From positions 62,001 to 126,000 of the forward strand of contig QNQO01000814.1 of assembly GCA_003290165.1 (NCBI GenBank): DNA of 64,000 bases, written 5' to 3'. The notes under the pieces are model-generated. The model saw nothing but the letters and a program-made list of their open reading frames with translations, ran no database searches and had not been told where the DNA came from. This document shows positions 25,901 through 37,400 of this stretch, piece by piece. The position numbers were made by a program, and so were the translations under genes. How positions within the stretch are numbered: position 1 is the first letter of the stretch; every line of letters starts with the position of its first letter. This DNA is from Berberis thunbergii. Taxonomy: Eukaryota > Streptophyta > Magnoliopsida > Ranunculales > Berberidaceae.

Positions 25901-26390
25901 GAGATTATTCGGGGAAGGATAAAATCTGCTCAGAGTAGACAAAAAAAACTTTGCATATCAGAAGCGAAAGAGTGTAGTGTTTGCAGTTGGTGGTTTAGTT
26001 TCTCTCAAGGTGTCTCCCATGCTGGGTGTGATGAGATTTGGCAATAAAGGGAAGTTGAGCCTGCGGTATATTGGGTCGTTCGAGATTGTCGGATGTGTTG
26101 GTCACTTAGCTTACAAACTTGCATTGCTGCCCAATTTGTCGATGATTCATGATATCTTTCATGTTTCAATGTTGAGGAAATGTGTGAAAGACTCAACTCA
26201 GATTGTTCAACCTACCGCTATTGAACTTAATGAGGATTTGACTTATACAGTTGGACCGGTGATGATAATTGATCGTGATGTTAAACAACTACGACGTAAG
26301 AAAGTCAACTTGGTCAAAGTTCAGTGAAGCGAAAAGGAGAACGATGTCACCTGGGAGCTGGAGAAAAAAGTAAAACAGATGAACCCAAAA
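23000..26390 (+). pseudogene. pol (PR-RT-RNaseH-IN) of the first Ty3/gypsy element
   Basis: Polyprotein in pieces. The protease motif DFGASHSFIS is at about 23020-23060; intact elements have D-S/T-G, so its glycine is kept but the preceding Ser/Thr is Phe. RT spans 23680-24205 ([20 protein letters not shown], later [12 protein letters not shown]), with FIDDI as the catalytic motif near 24070. RNase H is at about 24490-24830 (VFTDASETGLG, ending VVADALSR). Integrase has its CxxC at about 25270 (CFTCQQ), DYVDGLP near 25370, SDRDPLF near 25550 and TDGQTERVN near 25650. The terminal VKVQ...VTWELE is at about 26315-26365. A TAG at 23875, frame loss after 24204 and several further stops show decay. 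Confidence 0.88.
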
Positions 26391-26451
26391 TTATTCGTCT
26401 AACTATTATCCTACCAAATCTCGGGACGAGATTCTTTTAAGGTGTGTATAT

Positions 26452-28916
26452 TGTTATACCCGCCAAATCACTTACTAATATAATGTTAGTATCGTAGTAA
26501 TTAATAATATTTATTTAGTTGTAATATTTATTAATTAGTAATAATTACAAATATTTATATATTTTATTATATGAATTTGAGACCTAGGTTTAGATTGGTG
26601 GTGGGTAAAAGAGGAATGGTGGGTGTGTTAATCTTCATTTTTATGTATTGTTTGTTGAGTTGAGTATAGAATATATTTGTTAAATAAATATTGCCATCAT
26701 CCTATCTATCGTCACGTCATGGAGACAACACCCCTTTGATGAAATACTGATGAAATCTTGTTTTACTGTTGAAATCTTGTTTTACTGTTGATGGAGACAC
26801 CACCCCTTTGATGGAATCTTGTTTACTGTTTTATCTCTTGTTCATGTACAGTGGATCTCACCTTGCAAATTTACTTTTTAAAAATTTACAGTGAATTCGA
26901 CCTTAAAATTTTACTTCTCAACATCTCATCTTACCATCATTGTCAGATTTCACCTCATTCAAATGTATTATTTATTGTAAGAGAGAGAATACTTGTGTAC
27001 TATTATCATTCTCCATAATAAGTAGCTTCTAATACGAAATTTAGTTTTATTTATTTAAACTAAATTATGGATGAGGTACGGTTCTTGATATGGCACCGTG
27101 ATGATAATGTTTATTGATTTGAAAAAAAGAGGTGTTGTTGAAATATTCTTTGTTACGCGTATTATCAAAATTTGAGTGTACATATTGGAATAAATAATAT
27201 GTTTGAAGTCAAATTATTTAAATATTCATATTTAAAATTTAGCAATAAACATTTATGGATTTATTTGAAATGTCGAATCGGTGACTTTATGAGTTGGATG
27301 AAGTCTGGCTGCCAATACAAATTGGATGGATGATTTGATTTAAGGCTAGTTCAAATGCTAGGCCCAATGAAGTTTAATTTGGGTTTTGCATTCATACAAC
27401 AAAGTATTTCAATCATTCCCTTAAATACCTCAAATTAATGAATATAGTTAAAGTGTTTCCATACTATAGGTGTTCATATGTGGTGTGTTAGGTGTCACAA
27501 CATTTGACCGTTAAGGGTTTAATTTATATTAGAGACATTGCAGTTTGTTTTTTATTTAGATATAATTTAATAATGAAACTATAATTTAATAGTGAGAATT
27601 AGTTGATTTTCTTTGTGCTTTTTTCCACAACTCCAAAATAAATGTGAAAAAAAGAAAGGAATAAACTTTTGTATACAGACTTGCTTGTATACGTGTGATA
27701 TAATTTTGGGTATGCAGACTTGCTTGCATATCCATGTGAATTCGATAGTACGTGTAGTATTTAGGAAATACTTGTCAGGTATCAAACTTTCGGTGGGATG
27801 ACATGGCACTCGATGTGGCACCCCACTTGGGTCATGTACGCTCCGAGTGGCTTCGATGGCAAGGGAGGCACACTTGGGTGAGGTGTGTTCGGCACAAGAG
27901 GATAGTGTGATTGTGAAAAGAAACTAAGAATTATGAAAAATAAAGAAAACCTTGAATTGATCATAACATGAAAATGTGCATGAATTATTATAGCATGTAT
28001 TAGGTTAGCCTTGAAGGAAGAAACTAACAACTCATTCGATTCTTGGATGAGAACTACCTGTCTTCCTTAAGGTGAAATACATATTTTTTTAGGATATTTA
28101 ATTGTCTAGTTGTGACTTGTGACATAATTTGTAAGTTTGCTCACACCATTATTAATATACTAACCGAATTTTGTATCGTTTTACAAATTTGGGTGCGTTC
28201 TTAATGAACGTAGCCCCAGAGACTTATCAGGGTTAATTGGAGTGGAAATGTGATATTAGTTGCGTGGCGATAGTTGAAGATTTGACATGTTTTGTTAGAT
28301 CTTGAGTTTTATTTTTTTTCCTAAGTAATCAGATGTAGAGATTAGTTTTTTTTTTTTTTTTTTTTTTAAATTAACCTCCAGTGGGGAGGGGCAACTATGG
28401 GATGCCAGACCTTTATTAATTAACAAAAAAAATCTTACAATCGATGCGGGGGTACATTACGACGTTACCCGCGTAAAGTCAACAAACAAAATAATCGAAA
28501 CATCTTGCAAGCAATTGTCCGAAAGAAAATAGCAAACAATAAAAGACCTCTAAGCACTGAAACCAAAAACAGATAGAGCACGCGAAGCCATCCTAGACAT
28601 CCAGCTCACACTCCTAAATATAAAACACAACCCAAAAAGAAATGAAAAACCATTGCGCAAAAGCCGCATAAGCACTAAACACATAGAGATTAGTTATTAA
28701 TGCTCGGATGTTTGAGTTAGAGATTTATTTGGGGATTGATTTATGTAATTTTTTTATGATTTATAGTGTGACTTGGGTTTATAATTGTGGACTTCATTTT
28801 GAGAGGAAGAATTTTGAGGAAGATTATTATTTTATTTATTGCCTCATTTGTTCCTATCGTGCATTGGTTTTTGGACAATCTTTTAGTTTATGTAGTTTAA
28901 AAATCGGGGCGTGACA
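26452..28916 (+). repeat. 3' LTR of the first Ty3/gypsy element
   Basis: Begins TGTTATACCCGCC at 26452 and ends GGGGCGTGACA at 28916, the same end as the 5' LTR. Total 2,465 bp, of which 338 bp is a LINE-derived insert plus its duplicated target. It contains the first 190 or so bases that the 5' LTR has lost. Confidence 0.88.
28346..28683 (-). mobile_element. 5'-truncated LINE (3' end only) inside the 3' LTR
   Basis: 338-bp insert whose plus strand starts with about 22 T residues, meaning a poly-A tail on the minus strand. The 10-mer TAGAGATTAG flanks it exactly (28336-28345 and 28684-28693). The corresponding point in the 5' LTR (about 21078-21095) has no insert, so it arrived after the element integrated. 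No coding motif remains. A SINE cannot be fully excluded. Confidence 0.8.
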
Positions 28917-30018
28917 ATGTCTCACTCCTTGCATTGCAACTTCCATGTAGTTCGGTTTGGCAATTTAATATAATGTCTCATTTTCCCACAATCTTCAAGA
29001 TTTCATCATCAGCTAAATGAACCTTCCCAAAATCACCACAAACATAGTTACCCATGATTTCTCGGCATGAGGTGGAGTGGAAAGATGCCCATGAATCCAA
29101 GATCTAGGATTCAATCGGACTGTGGACGCTTAGAATTAAAGCATCACCTGCTACCTCAGTCACGTTCACAGATCCCTGTGTGTTGGTATCTTTCTTCGGT
29201 GCTCGACAATCCTTTTTGAAGTGACAAATTTTGCCACAATTGTCTCAGTTAAGATCTTTTTCCTCAATCTAGATTGCCTCGACTGAATTTTGATCTGCTG
29301 CGATTTGTGTTTTTTTTTCTTGAAATTCTCCCTCTAGACTCTGTGTGCAAAGCTGAGGAGGTTGATGCTTCACCTGATTATCTCCGCTGAATTTCTTCAC
29401 TCAATACCAGACCCCAAACATGGTCGAATTTCAATTTGTTGCTTTCCGACGAACTGTTGACCGTTGTAACAGTAGGACTCCAACTGTCTAGTAAAGATGA
29501 TAAGAGAATCAAAGCCCGAACTTCTTCATCAAACTCAATTTCTACTGAACTCAACTCGGTTGTGATTGTGTTGAGTTCATTCAGATGTTGAGCCATCGAT
29601 GCCCCTTTCGGCATCCGCAAATTGAATAATCGCCTCATCAAGTGAACTTTGTTAGAGGCTGACGTCTTCTCATACATGCTGGAAAAAGCCGTCATAAGAT
29701 CAGACATGGTCTTTTCCTTTGCTATATGTTGAAAACAATATTGCGGGATAACGTCAATCAGATAACTCCGAGGGTCTGTTTATCTAGAATAACCCATTCT
29801 TCATTCTTCATATCCTCTAGTTTCATTCCAGAAACAGGTTGATATAGATTTTTCTGATACAAATAATCTTCAATCTACATCTTTCAAAATTCAAAGTCCG
29901 CACCATCGAACTTTTCAATTTTCACCTTCCCTTCATCTGTAGTCATCGCTCCCACTTGAATCTAGTGACCTTTGGATCCTTTTTGTCTTTTCTTGCAAAC
30001 CATCGTGTATTAGCACAC

Positions 30019-31833
30019 TGATATTCACGTAATTATTACATAATATATCCCTTAATTTATATATGTTAGTGTTTCGATTACTATAATTTATAATAATTAT
30101 TTTGTTTTCATGTCTTGACAGGAATTTGAGCGTTAACGATGAAATGATATTAAGGCGACAATTTAAGGAATGACAATTGGTCGATTCTAGTGGTGGTACA
30201 AAGTAGAGGGACATATATCTAAACCTAACCCTAATAAACCTAGGTCCACCTAACTTAACCTAAGCCCAAACCCAAAATGCTAACCTAAAAACCTAAGCCC
30301 AAGATAATAGGAGAACCCTATTTAGCTCCCCCCCATCTTAGAGAAAGGTTCCCTCTCGTTTTTCACGTTCTTTCTCCCCTCCTCTCTTTTCCAGCCACCA
30401 CACTAATCCACCCTGCCGGCAATCCTTGCTCGATAGGAGAGCCGGCAGTGCGATAACACCGCCATCACCACCTCCTCCTCGTCCTCCACCATCAGCCGCC
30501 ACCATCACCAAGAAACATACCACCACCACCATAGAGCACCACCTCAGCCACCTCACGCACAGGACAACACCCTGTTTCGCCACAGACCTTCCTCCCCTCT
30601 CTCGGCCCTCATTCCCGTTTCCCTCTTTATTCCTCCACTTCTCTCTCTCTCACGACCACCGTCGCGAACAAAACACGCCATCAGCCGCCGCCGCCGCGAA
30701 ACAGAGCCGCAACCACCGCGACTTTGTTCCGCCTCACCACAAATTCTTCTCTTCTTTTCTCGGTTTCTCTTCGTCTCGACCTCCTTCCTGCATCCCTCTC
30801 TCACGACCACCGTCGCGAACAGACCACGCGACCACCACCACCACGCGAGTCAGAGCTCGCGACAGAGGCGCTCCCTGTTTCGCGTTCTTTTTATCTACCT
30901 CTCGTTGTTTCTCACCCTCTCTCTCTTTTGCAAGTTCAGAACCAGGTTGGAGCAGGAGGAAGCTCGCGAGGAGCGAAGCAGACGCTGTCACGTTGGAAAA
31001 GAGAGTCGCGCGTCTTTGGCGGGAAATAACTGTTTTTCAAACAGTTCGGCTATTTGCAACCTTTTTCTCGGGATTCGCGTCCGCGCAGAGATGACTTTCA
31101 CCTCCATTGATGCTGTGACCATCGCTACCATGGATAACTAAACTCTTCGCCAAGGCTACGATGAAACCACGAGATTTCCTAGAGTTTGTGTATTTAAATT
31201 TATTATTTTCTTTATGCTTGAACGTTAAACACATTTGATTTATGATTTTCAATAATTTGCTTTCACCGATTATATCCTGATTAATTATCTAGACTAGTCG
31301 GTAGTTAGAAGTACCCTTTATTGAAATTCAAAGCCTGATTTAATCAATTAATCTGAATCTGTGATTGTGTGTGCCGTAAGAAGACACGCAATGCTAGGGG
31401 TTTAGGATTAGTTAAAATAAACCTGTGATTGTGTGTGCCGTAAGAAGACACGCAATGCTAGGGGTTTATACCTTTGCTGAAATCAATTGCGGACTTAGAT
31501 TAATCTTTAGGTTAGTCATGTTAATTCTTGAAAATAATAATTTGGATTACACAAATCTCAAAGAACCTGTGGTGGATTCAATGCCTTGGTTTCCCTTCTC
31601 ATATTCTTTAAAACTTTTTATTTTGTTTTTAATTTGATTTTTAGTTTAGATATTTTAATTGTTGTAACCCCAATTTAAATTATTTCAAATAAACTCTGAA
31701 ATTTAATTGCAACTACAGTCCTTGTGGGATCGACCTGTACTTGCCCTTGTCTACCAGTTAGATACTGTGCACTTGCAGTTATTAAAATTAGGTTAAATTA
31801 ACCTATTTATTTAGGTTAGTTAAATCTGCATCA
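30019..31833 (-). mobile_element. solo LTR (family S), minus orientation, in the Copia leader
   Basis: 1,815-bp homologue of the 17956-19571 sequence, reversed. On the minus strand it starts TGATGCAGATTTAACTAACC and ends CGTGAATATCA. The 5-mer CACAC flanks both sides (30014-30018 and 31834-31838). A 222-codon Pro/Ser/Thr/Arg-rich open frame at 30426-31094 on the plus strand is low-complexity antisense sequence and I do not consider it a gene. Confidence 0.85.
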
Positions 31834-31956
31834 CACACCTTCGTCAACAAGCCGATATCGCCAACAAAAGTTACAATTCACAAGATTTACTATTCATGTG
31901 AATAGTACCTCGCACAGAAAACTGTCAGAATTCACGACTAGTGCTCTGATACCAGT

Positions 31957-32450
31957 TGTTAGGGAAATCTAGTAACTTCCCAATAACTAGATTAACAAGA
32001 ACGCGAAATAAAAGACGGAAAAATAACACACAAAAATTTACGCGGTTCACCCAACTTGGACTACGTCCACGGGCTACTACAGATCTTTACTAAAGGGAGA
32101 AAAATTACAAGTGTTTACAACACCACACACAACCCACAAAACAATTTACACCCATAAGAATTTTCCCTGTAAAAATCTTTATCTCTCAAGCTACTTCTCT
32201 CTCTCTGATTTCCTCTTTGAAATGGGATACTTGGATGCCCTAAACTGATGCAAAAAGATCTCTATTTATAGCCAGGATAAGAGGCTTGGTGGCCACCATT
32301 GATAACCTTGGTGGTAGCCAAATTTGGACATGAATGGTGGCTTAAGACCATCTAGATGGCTGCCAATGCAAACCATCTAGAAGCCTGCCATCTAGATGTT
32401 GGGCTATCTCAACACGAGGTACACCCAATAAAATTTGGGGGGCTTTAACA
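31957..32450 (-). repeat. 5' LTR of the Copia remnant
   Basis: 494 bp. On the minus strand it starts TGTTAAAGCCCCCC and ends TTCCCTAACA, with inverted TGTTA/TAACA tips, and is followed after two bases by the primer-binding site. A CTATTTATAG stretch near 32262-32271 could be its TATA region. Confidence 0.8.
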
Positions 32451-32451
32451 C

Positions 32452-33950
32452 GGACTCGGGGGCTCATGCGCACAAAGGGCAGGAGGGGGTCATGCACATC
32501 TATTACAACCGTCGGATCTGTGGATGTGAAGATTTTTTTATTTCAGTCTTTAGCAAGAGCAAAGGTCTAAATAAAAAAATGGGTCTTCACATTAGGCTCC
32601 ACCGCAGTTCTACATGGACGAAAATTGGAAGTTGTCGAAGGAGGGGTCAAGGAGCCGATCTTTGACCTCATCAACAACCCTTTTATGAGAAACTCCAGGA
32701 GCCGATCTTCGGCCTCATAAAAAAATGGGTTTTGTTGATTATGAATTTTAATGGAGTTTCTTCAATGGGTTTCTTCATTTGATGTATTTGATGAGAACTG
32801 GAATGGAATCTCCCTCCCCCATCTAAAAAAAAATATGAGAATGGTCCAACACTTCAATCAATGTGAACTACAAAACTTGGGTCAACAAAAGTTGAATTCA
32901 TCAATCAAACTCACAAATTGACATAAAAATTAGATTTTTTTACAATGATTCCCTTCAATTGCTAATCAAATTCAGAAAAAAAGAACTGCGCATGGATAAA
33001 AATTGAACCTTTTTCACAGTGGGACTTCTGAACCTCTTCATTTGCTCATCAAACACACACAAAAGAAAAACTTTGAACCTTTAGACAATGGGGTTCTTCA
33101 GAATCTCTGTAATTTCCAAAAAATCAATGAGAATTTGAGAAAAATGAAGTTTTTTGACAATGGGGTTTCAAAATTTCCTTTAATATCTCATTTAATTGTC
33201 TCTCTGTTTCTTCTCTTCAAATTGGTACAATTTCTCTGTATCAGTTGCAGAATCCAACTTTAATGGTTGAATCCCACAATAACTCTCGAAAAGCAGAGAA
33301 GAAGAAAAAAAGTAAAATCAAAATCTGTACAAAACTTATATATCTCTTACTTCCTTCCTTCTTCCCCTCTCTCTTCTCGGTCGAGCAAATCGCTTCAATT
33401 GAGCTTCTGGGTGCTGTACCCATCTCATAGAACGAAAAGGCACTAAAACAAAGCGAAAAAAGATTCGTCCAAAATCTTCAAATCCTTTTCGAATCAATTT
33501 CAATTCCACTCTGCATTTGATCTCAAATCCTCGAATCTCTTTCAATCCTTCATGAATCCCCATAATCCCTCTAGAAAATAAGCATTGTAACACACCTCCT
33601 CATGATGTAGAACCTCGCCCTCTGTTCCTTTACCAAAGTCGCACACCTTCTTGTGAAATCACATCTCCTCTTCGCCGAACTGGAGTTTCTCATAAAAGGG
33701 GTTGTTGATGAGGTCGAAGATCGACTCCTTGACCCCTCCTTCTTCGACAACTTCCATTTTTTGTCCATGTAGAACTGCGGTGGAGCCTAATGTGAAGACC
33801 CATTTTTTTATTTAGACCTTTGCTCTTGCTAAAGACGGAAATAAAAAAATCTTCACATCCACAGATTCGAGCCATCCATTCAGATCCGACGGCTGTAATA
33901 GATGCGCATGACCACTTCTACCCTTTGTGCGCATGAGCCCCCTCGGGCCC
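32452..33950. mobile_element. non-autonomous Mutator-like element (MULE) with long TIRs
   Basis: 1,499-bp element with terminal inverted repeats of about 250 bp (left about 32452-32700, right about 33675-33950), sharing GGGGGCTCATGCGCAC next to the tips. The 9-mer CTTTAACAC is duplicated exactly at 32443-32451 and 33951-33959, the Mutator target size. The target overlaps the very end of the Copia LTR. The interior, 32700-33675, is AT-rich with only short frames and no transposase motif. It is inactive on its own. Confidence 0.88.
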
Positions 33951-33995
33951 CTTTAACACAGGCTTGATTCTAGTGTCTTAAATTTTCTTGCTCTG

Positions 33996-34433
33996 TGTCA
34001 CAACTATCTTCTTGCCTAGCCAAGTGAGGTTGGCATGTGTACATAAAATAGAGTATTCCACATTATTCTAGAGAGTTCTCTAGAACCTCCTATAAGATTC
34101 CATAAAGTTCCATAGGATTCTAGTTTTTAGATATTTCTAAGAAAGTGTGTAGAAACTCATTATAGACCGTTAGATTAAATTGATCACCACCGTCCATTGA
34201 AGAGGTGGAGTTGTATAAATAGGCTAAGGCCTCATTTGTTGTAATCACCTCAGAGAATTCAAGCAATACTAGTTCTAGTTCTCTTTAGCTCCCTTGTGTG
34301 TTCTTAGCTTGCTTAGTTTTCCAAAGTCTAAGTAAGTCTTTTGTGGGCAAGGCTGACTAGCTTTCTTTGATAACTTGGGGCAAAGTTTGCTAGTGCCGCA
34401 CGGGAAGTACTTGTGAAAAGAAAGTCCGTGACG
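33996..34433 (+). repeat. 5' LTR of the second Ty3/gypsy element
   Basis: 438 bp, with a TATAAATAG promoter-like box at about 34215. Its terminal A is changed to G compared with the 3' copy. Confidence 0.88.
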
Positions 34434-34448
34434 GTTGGTATCAAAGTC

Positions 34449-37400
34449 ATGTTTGGCAAGATTGGTGAAATCATTCTACACAAGAGAATGTCGTCAGAGG
34501 TCAACAACCCAGCAATTGGCAACACTGTCAAAGGAGGGAAAGTTCGCAAGGACAAGTCGAAGGACATGATCGCTGCGATGGATGAAAGGTTGGCAAAGTT
34601 GTGTGCCACCATGTCCTACTTGAGGGAGAAAGTCGAATATATGGACCAACGCATCGAGGGGCAAGCGTCCAATGGCGAGGACCATGAGCTCCGAGAAGAG
34701 ATGCAAGGAGCCTTGAACACAGTAGTGGACATGGTGTCCAAGAAGATCGAGTCCCTTGAAGCCCAAATTGTTGCCAAAGATGCAGAGATGTGTGCTTACA
34801 AGGAAAGAGTTGAGAAGCTAGAAACTCAACTCAGTGTGTGTATGGCTGCAGTAGCCAATGGTGGAACTACACCAGGGACAATCACCCACAGAGTCGAAGC
34901 TCCCAAACCTAAGGCCTATAGTGGGGCAAGGAGTACAAGGGAGATCGACAACTTCTTGTGGAACATGGAGCGCTACTTTGATGCAGTTGGCATAATGGAT
35001 GAAGCATCAAAGGTACGTAGTGTCTCCTTATATTTAAATGATGTTGCTACAGTTTGGTGGCGAAGAAGGTCCGAAGATGTCAAGAAAGGATTGTGCACCA
35101 TCGATACTTGGAAAGAATTCACTAAGGAACTCAAGAGACAATTCTATCCGGAGGATGCCGAAAACAAAGCTAGGGCCAAGCTTCGTCGCCTTCAACATAG
35201 GGAAGGCCACATAAAGGAGTATGTGAAGGAGTTCTTGGAGTTGCTCTTGGAGATTCCTGACATGGGAGAAAAGGATGCTTTGTTTAGCTTCCTTGATGGC
35301 CTAACGAGTTGGGCCAAGTTGGAATTGAAGAGGCGAGGTGTGCAAGACCTTGCAACGGCTATGGCTGCGGCCGAATCCTTGATTGAGTTCAAGAGAAATG
35401 ACTTATCCAAGGGGCAAGGGAAAAGGTCGAGTAATGATGGAAAAGGTGGGGGAGACAAAGAGAAGTCCTCCAAGGAACACAAATACTCCAAAGACAAGGG
35501 GAAAGAAAAAAGAGATGGATCACCCAAGAATATATCTTGCTTCTTATGTAATGGACCCCATCGGGCATTTGAGTGTCCAAACCGGGGGAAACTTGTCGCG
35601 CTTGTCATGGAGGAAGAAGCAAATGAGGAAAGGAGGGTCGCCTCAATGAATCTCCTAAGTGCCATTCAAGCTAAGGTCGAAGAACAACCACGTGGAAGGA
35701 TGTACGTGGAGACCGAGAACTAGGACAAGACTTTGAAAGCTATGGTGGATACCGGAGCCGACACAGTCTACATGGCCAAAGACCTTGCTGAAGAAATTGG
35801 CTTACCATATACAAAGGAGAAAGGATATATCAAGAGAGTCAACGCTAAAAGTCTCCCAATTGAAGGAGTAGCTCGTGGCACCGACATTAGGCTTGGACAA
35901 TGACAAGGTAAAGTCGACATAACTATTGCCCCAATTGATTATCACAAATTCTACTTGGGTATATATTTTTTGGACATGGTGAAGGCTTTTCTGGTCCCTT
36001 ATGCCAATACCATGTGCATCAAGGAAAAGGGACAACCTTGTGTTGTGTCTGTGGTACGGGAGATAAGTAAGGAGAGAATGGTGTCCGCTCTCCAACTTTC
36101 TAAAGGAGTAAAGAGGAATGAGCCTACTTACTTGGCTACCATCAAGGAAGACGAAAGTCCTATGGATGGAGATGTGAATGCACCTAAGGTCGTCCAAGAT
36201 GTTCTCAAGGAGTACAAGGACGTTATGTCTGCCGAATTGCCTAAGAGGCTTCCACCAAGGAGAGAGGTGGATCATGCCATTAAGTTGGAAGTTGGAGCAA
36301 AACCACCCGCATTTGCTCCTTATCGTATGACACCTCCTGAGCTCGAGGAGCTAAGAAGACAATTGAAGGAATTAGTAGATGCTGGTTATATCCGACCCTC
36401 CAAAGCTCCATATGGTACTCCGATTTTATTTCAAAAGAAACATGATGGATCCCTACGGCTTTGTATCGACTATCGGGCACTCAACAATGTCACTATCAAG
36501 AACAAGTACCCGATTCCTCTTATTGCGGATCTCTTTGATCAACTTGGTGATATAAGGTACTTTACCAAGCTTGACTTGCGCTCGGGATATTATCAAGTCC
36601 GCATAGGCGAAGGAGATGAACCAAAGACGGCATGTGTTACAAGGTACGAGTCTTATGAGTTCTTAGTCATGCCATTTGGTCTAACTAATGTGCCGACCAC
36701 ATTTTGCACTCTAATGAATAAGGTACTAGCTCCTTACCTTGATCGGTTCGTAGTTGTGTACCTTGATGACATTGTGATCTATAGTAAGACATTGGAGGAA
36801 CATGTGGAACACTTGAGGCAAGTGTTCCAAACCTTGAAGGAGAACAAGCTCTATGTCAAAAAGGAGAAGTGCTCATTTGCCCAAGAGGAGGTGACATTCT
36901 TGGGTCATATTATTGGCAAAGGCAAGCTTCATATGGACAAGTCCAAGGTACAAGTCATCCAAGAATGGGAGCCACCGACCAAAGTCACCGAGTTAAGATC
37001 TTTCCTTGGCTTGGTGAACTATTACTGAAGGTTCATCAAAGGTACTCTTCCATAGCCACTCCATTGACGGACTTGCTCAAGAAGGGACGAAGTTGGGATT
37101 GGAGTTCAAAATGCCAACAAGCTTTCGAAGGATTGAAGAAGGCAATTGTGGAAGAACCGGTGTTGGCACTTCCCAACCATTCTATGCCTTTTGAGGTACA
37201 CACGGATGCTTCCGACTTTGCTATTGGTGAGGTATTGATGCACGAAGGGCATCCTATTACATTTCAAAGTAGGAAGCTCAATAATACTGAGAGACGGTAC
37301 ACAGTACAAAAGAAGGAAATGACGGCGGTTGTGCATTGCCTACGAACATGGCGACATTACTTGCTTGGGAGAAAATTTGTGGTCAAGACCGACAATGTTG

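Larger units (their letters stand above)
16772..28916 (+). mobile_element. Ty3/gypsy LTR retrotransposon (chromovirus-like, long LTRs), 5' end truncated
   Basis: Large retrotransposon with 5' LTR 16772-21327 (truncated, and enlarged by two insertions), internal region 21328-26451 and 3' LTR 26452-28916. The primer-binding site TGGTATCAGAGC at 21331-21342 matches initiator tRNA-Met. The order gag, protease, RT, RNase H, integrase identifies Ty3/gypsy. Long LTRs of about 2.1 kb and the VKVQ...WELE tail after integrase suggest the Del/Tekay chromovirus group, which is inference. Many stops and frameshifts make it inactive. No target duplication can be checked, because the left edge is lost: the 5' LTR lacks the first roughly 190 bases present in the 3' LTR. 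Confidence 0.9.
28917..32450 (-). pseudogene. Copia retrotransposon remnant: LTR, leader, gag, start of protease
   Basis: Minus-strand Ty1/copia fragment. From its 5' end: LTR 32450-31957; primer-binding site (minus TGGTATCAGAGC) at 31954-31943; leader, split by a solo LTR at 30019-31833; gag start MTTDEGKVKIEKFDG near 29944; gag polypeptide domain at about 29707-29378 (LMTAFSSMYEKTSASNKVHL, then LRMPKGASMAQHLNELNTI); a zinc-knuckle remnant (NCGKICHFKKDC) near 29235; and a protease start, ILDSWASFHST, near 29095. Copia proteases have DSGA, so the catalytic glycine is Trp here. The sequence ends abruptly at the 3' LTR of the Ty3/gypsy element. Integrase, RT and the second LTR are missing. Confidence 0.85.

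Noticed and set aside
30426..31094. 222-codon plus-strand open frame
   Set aside because: It lies antisense within a solo LTR and is low-complexity Pro/Ser/Arg sequence; the homologous copy at 18.6-19.2 kb does not keep the frame.
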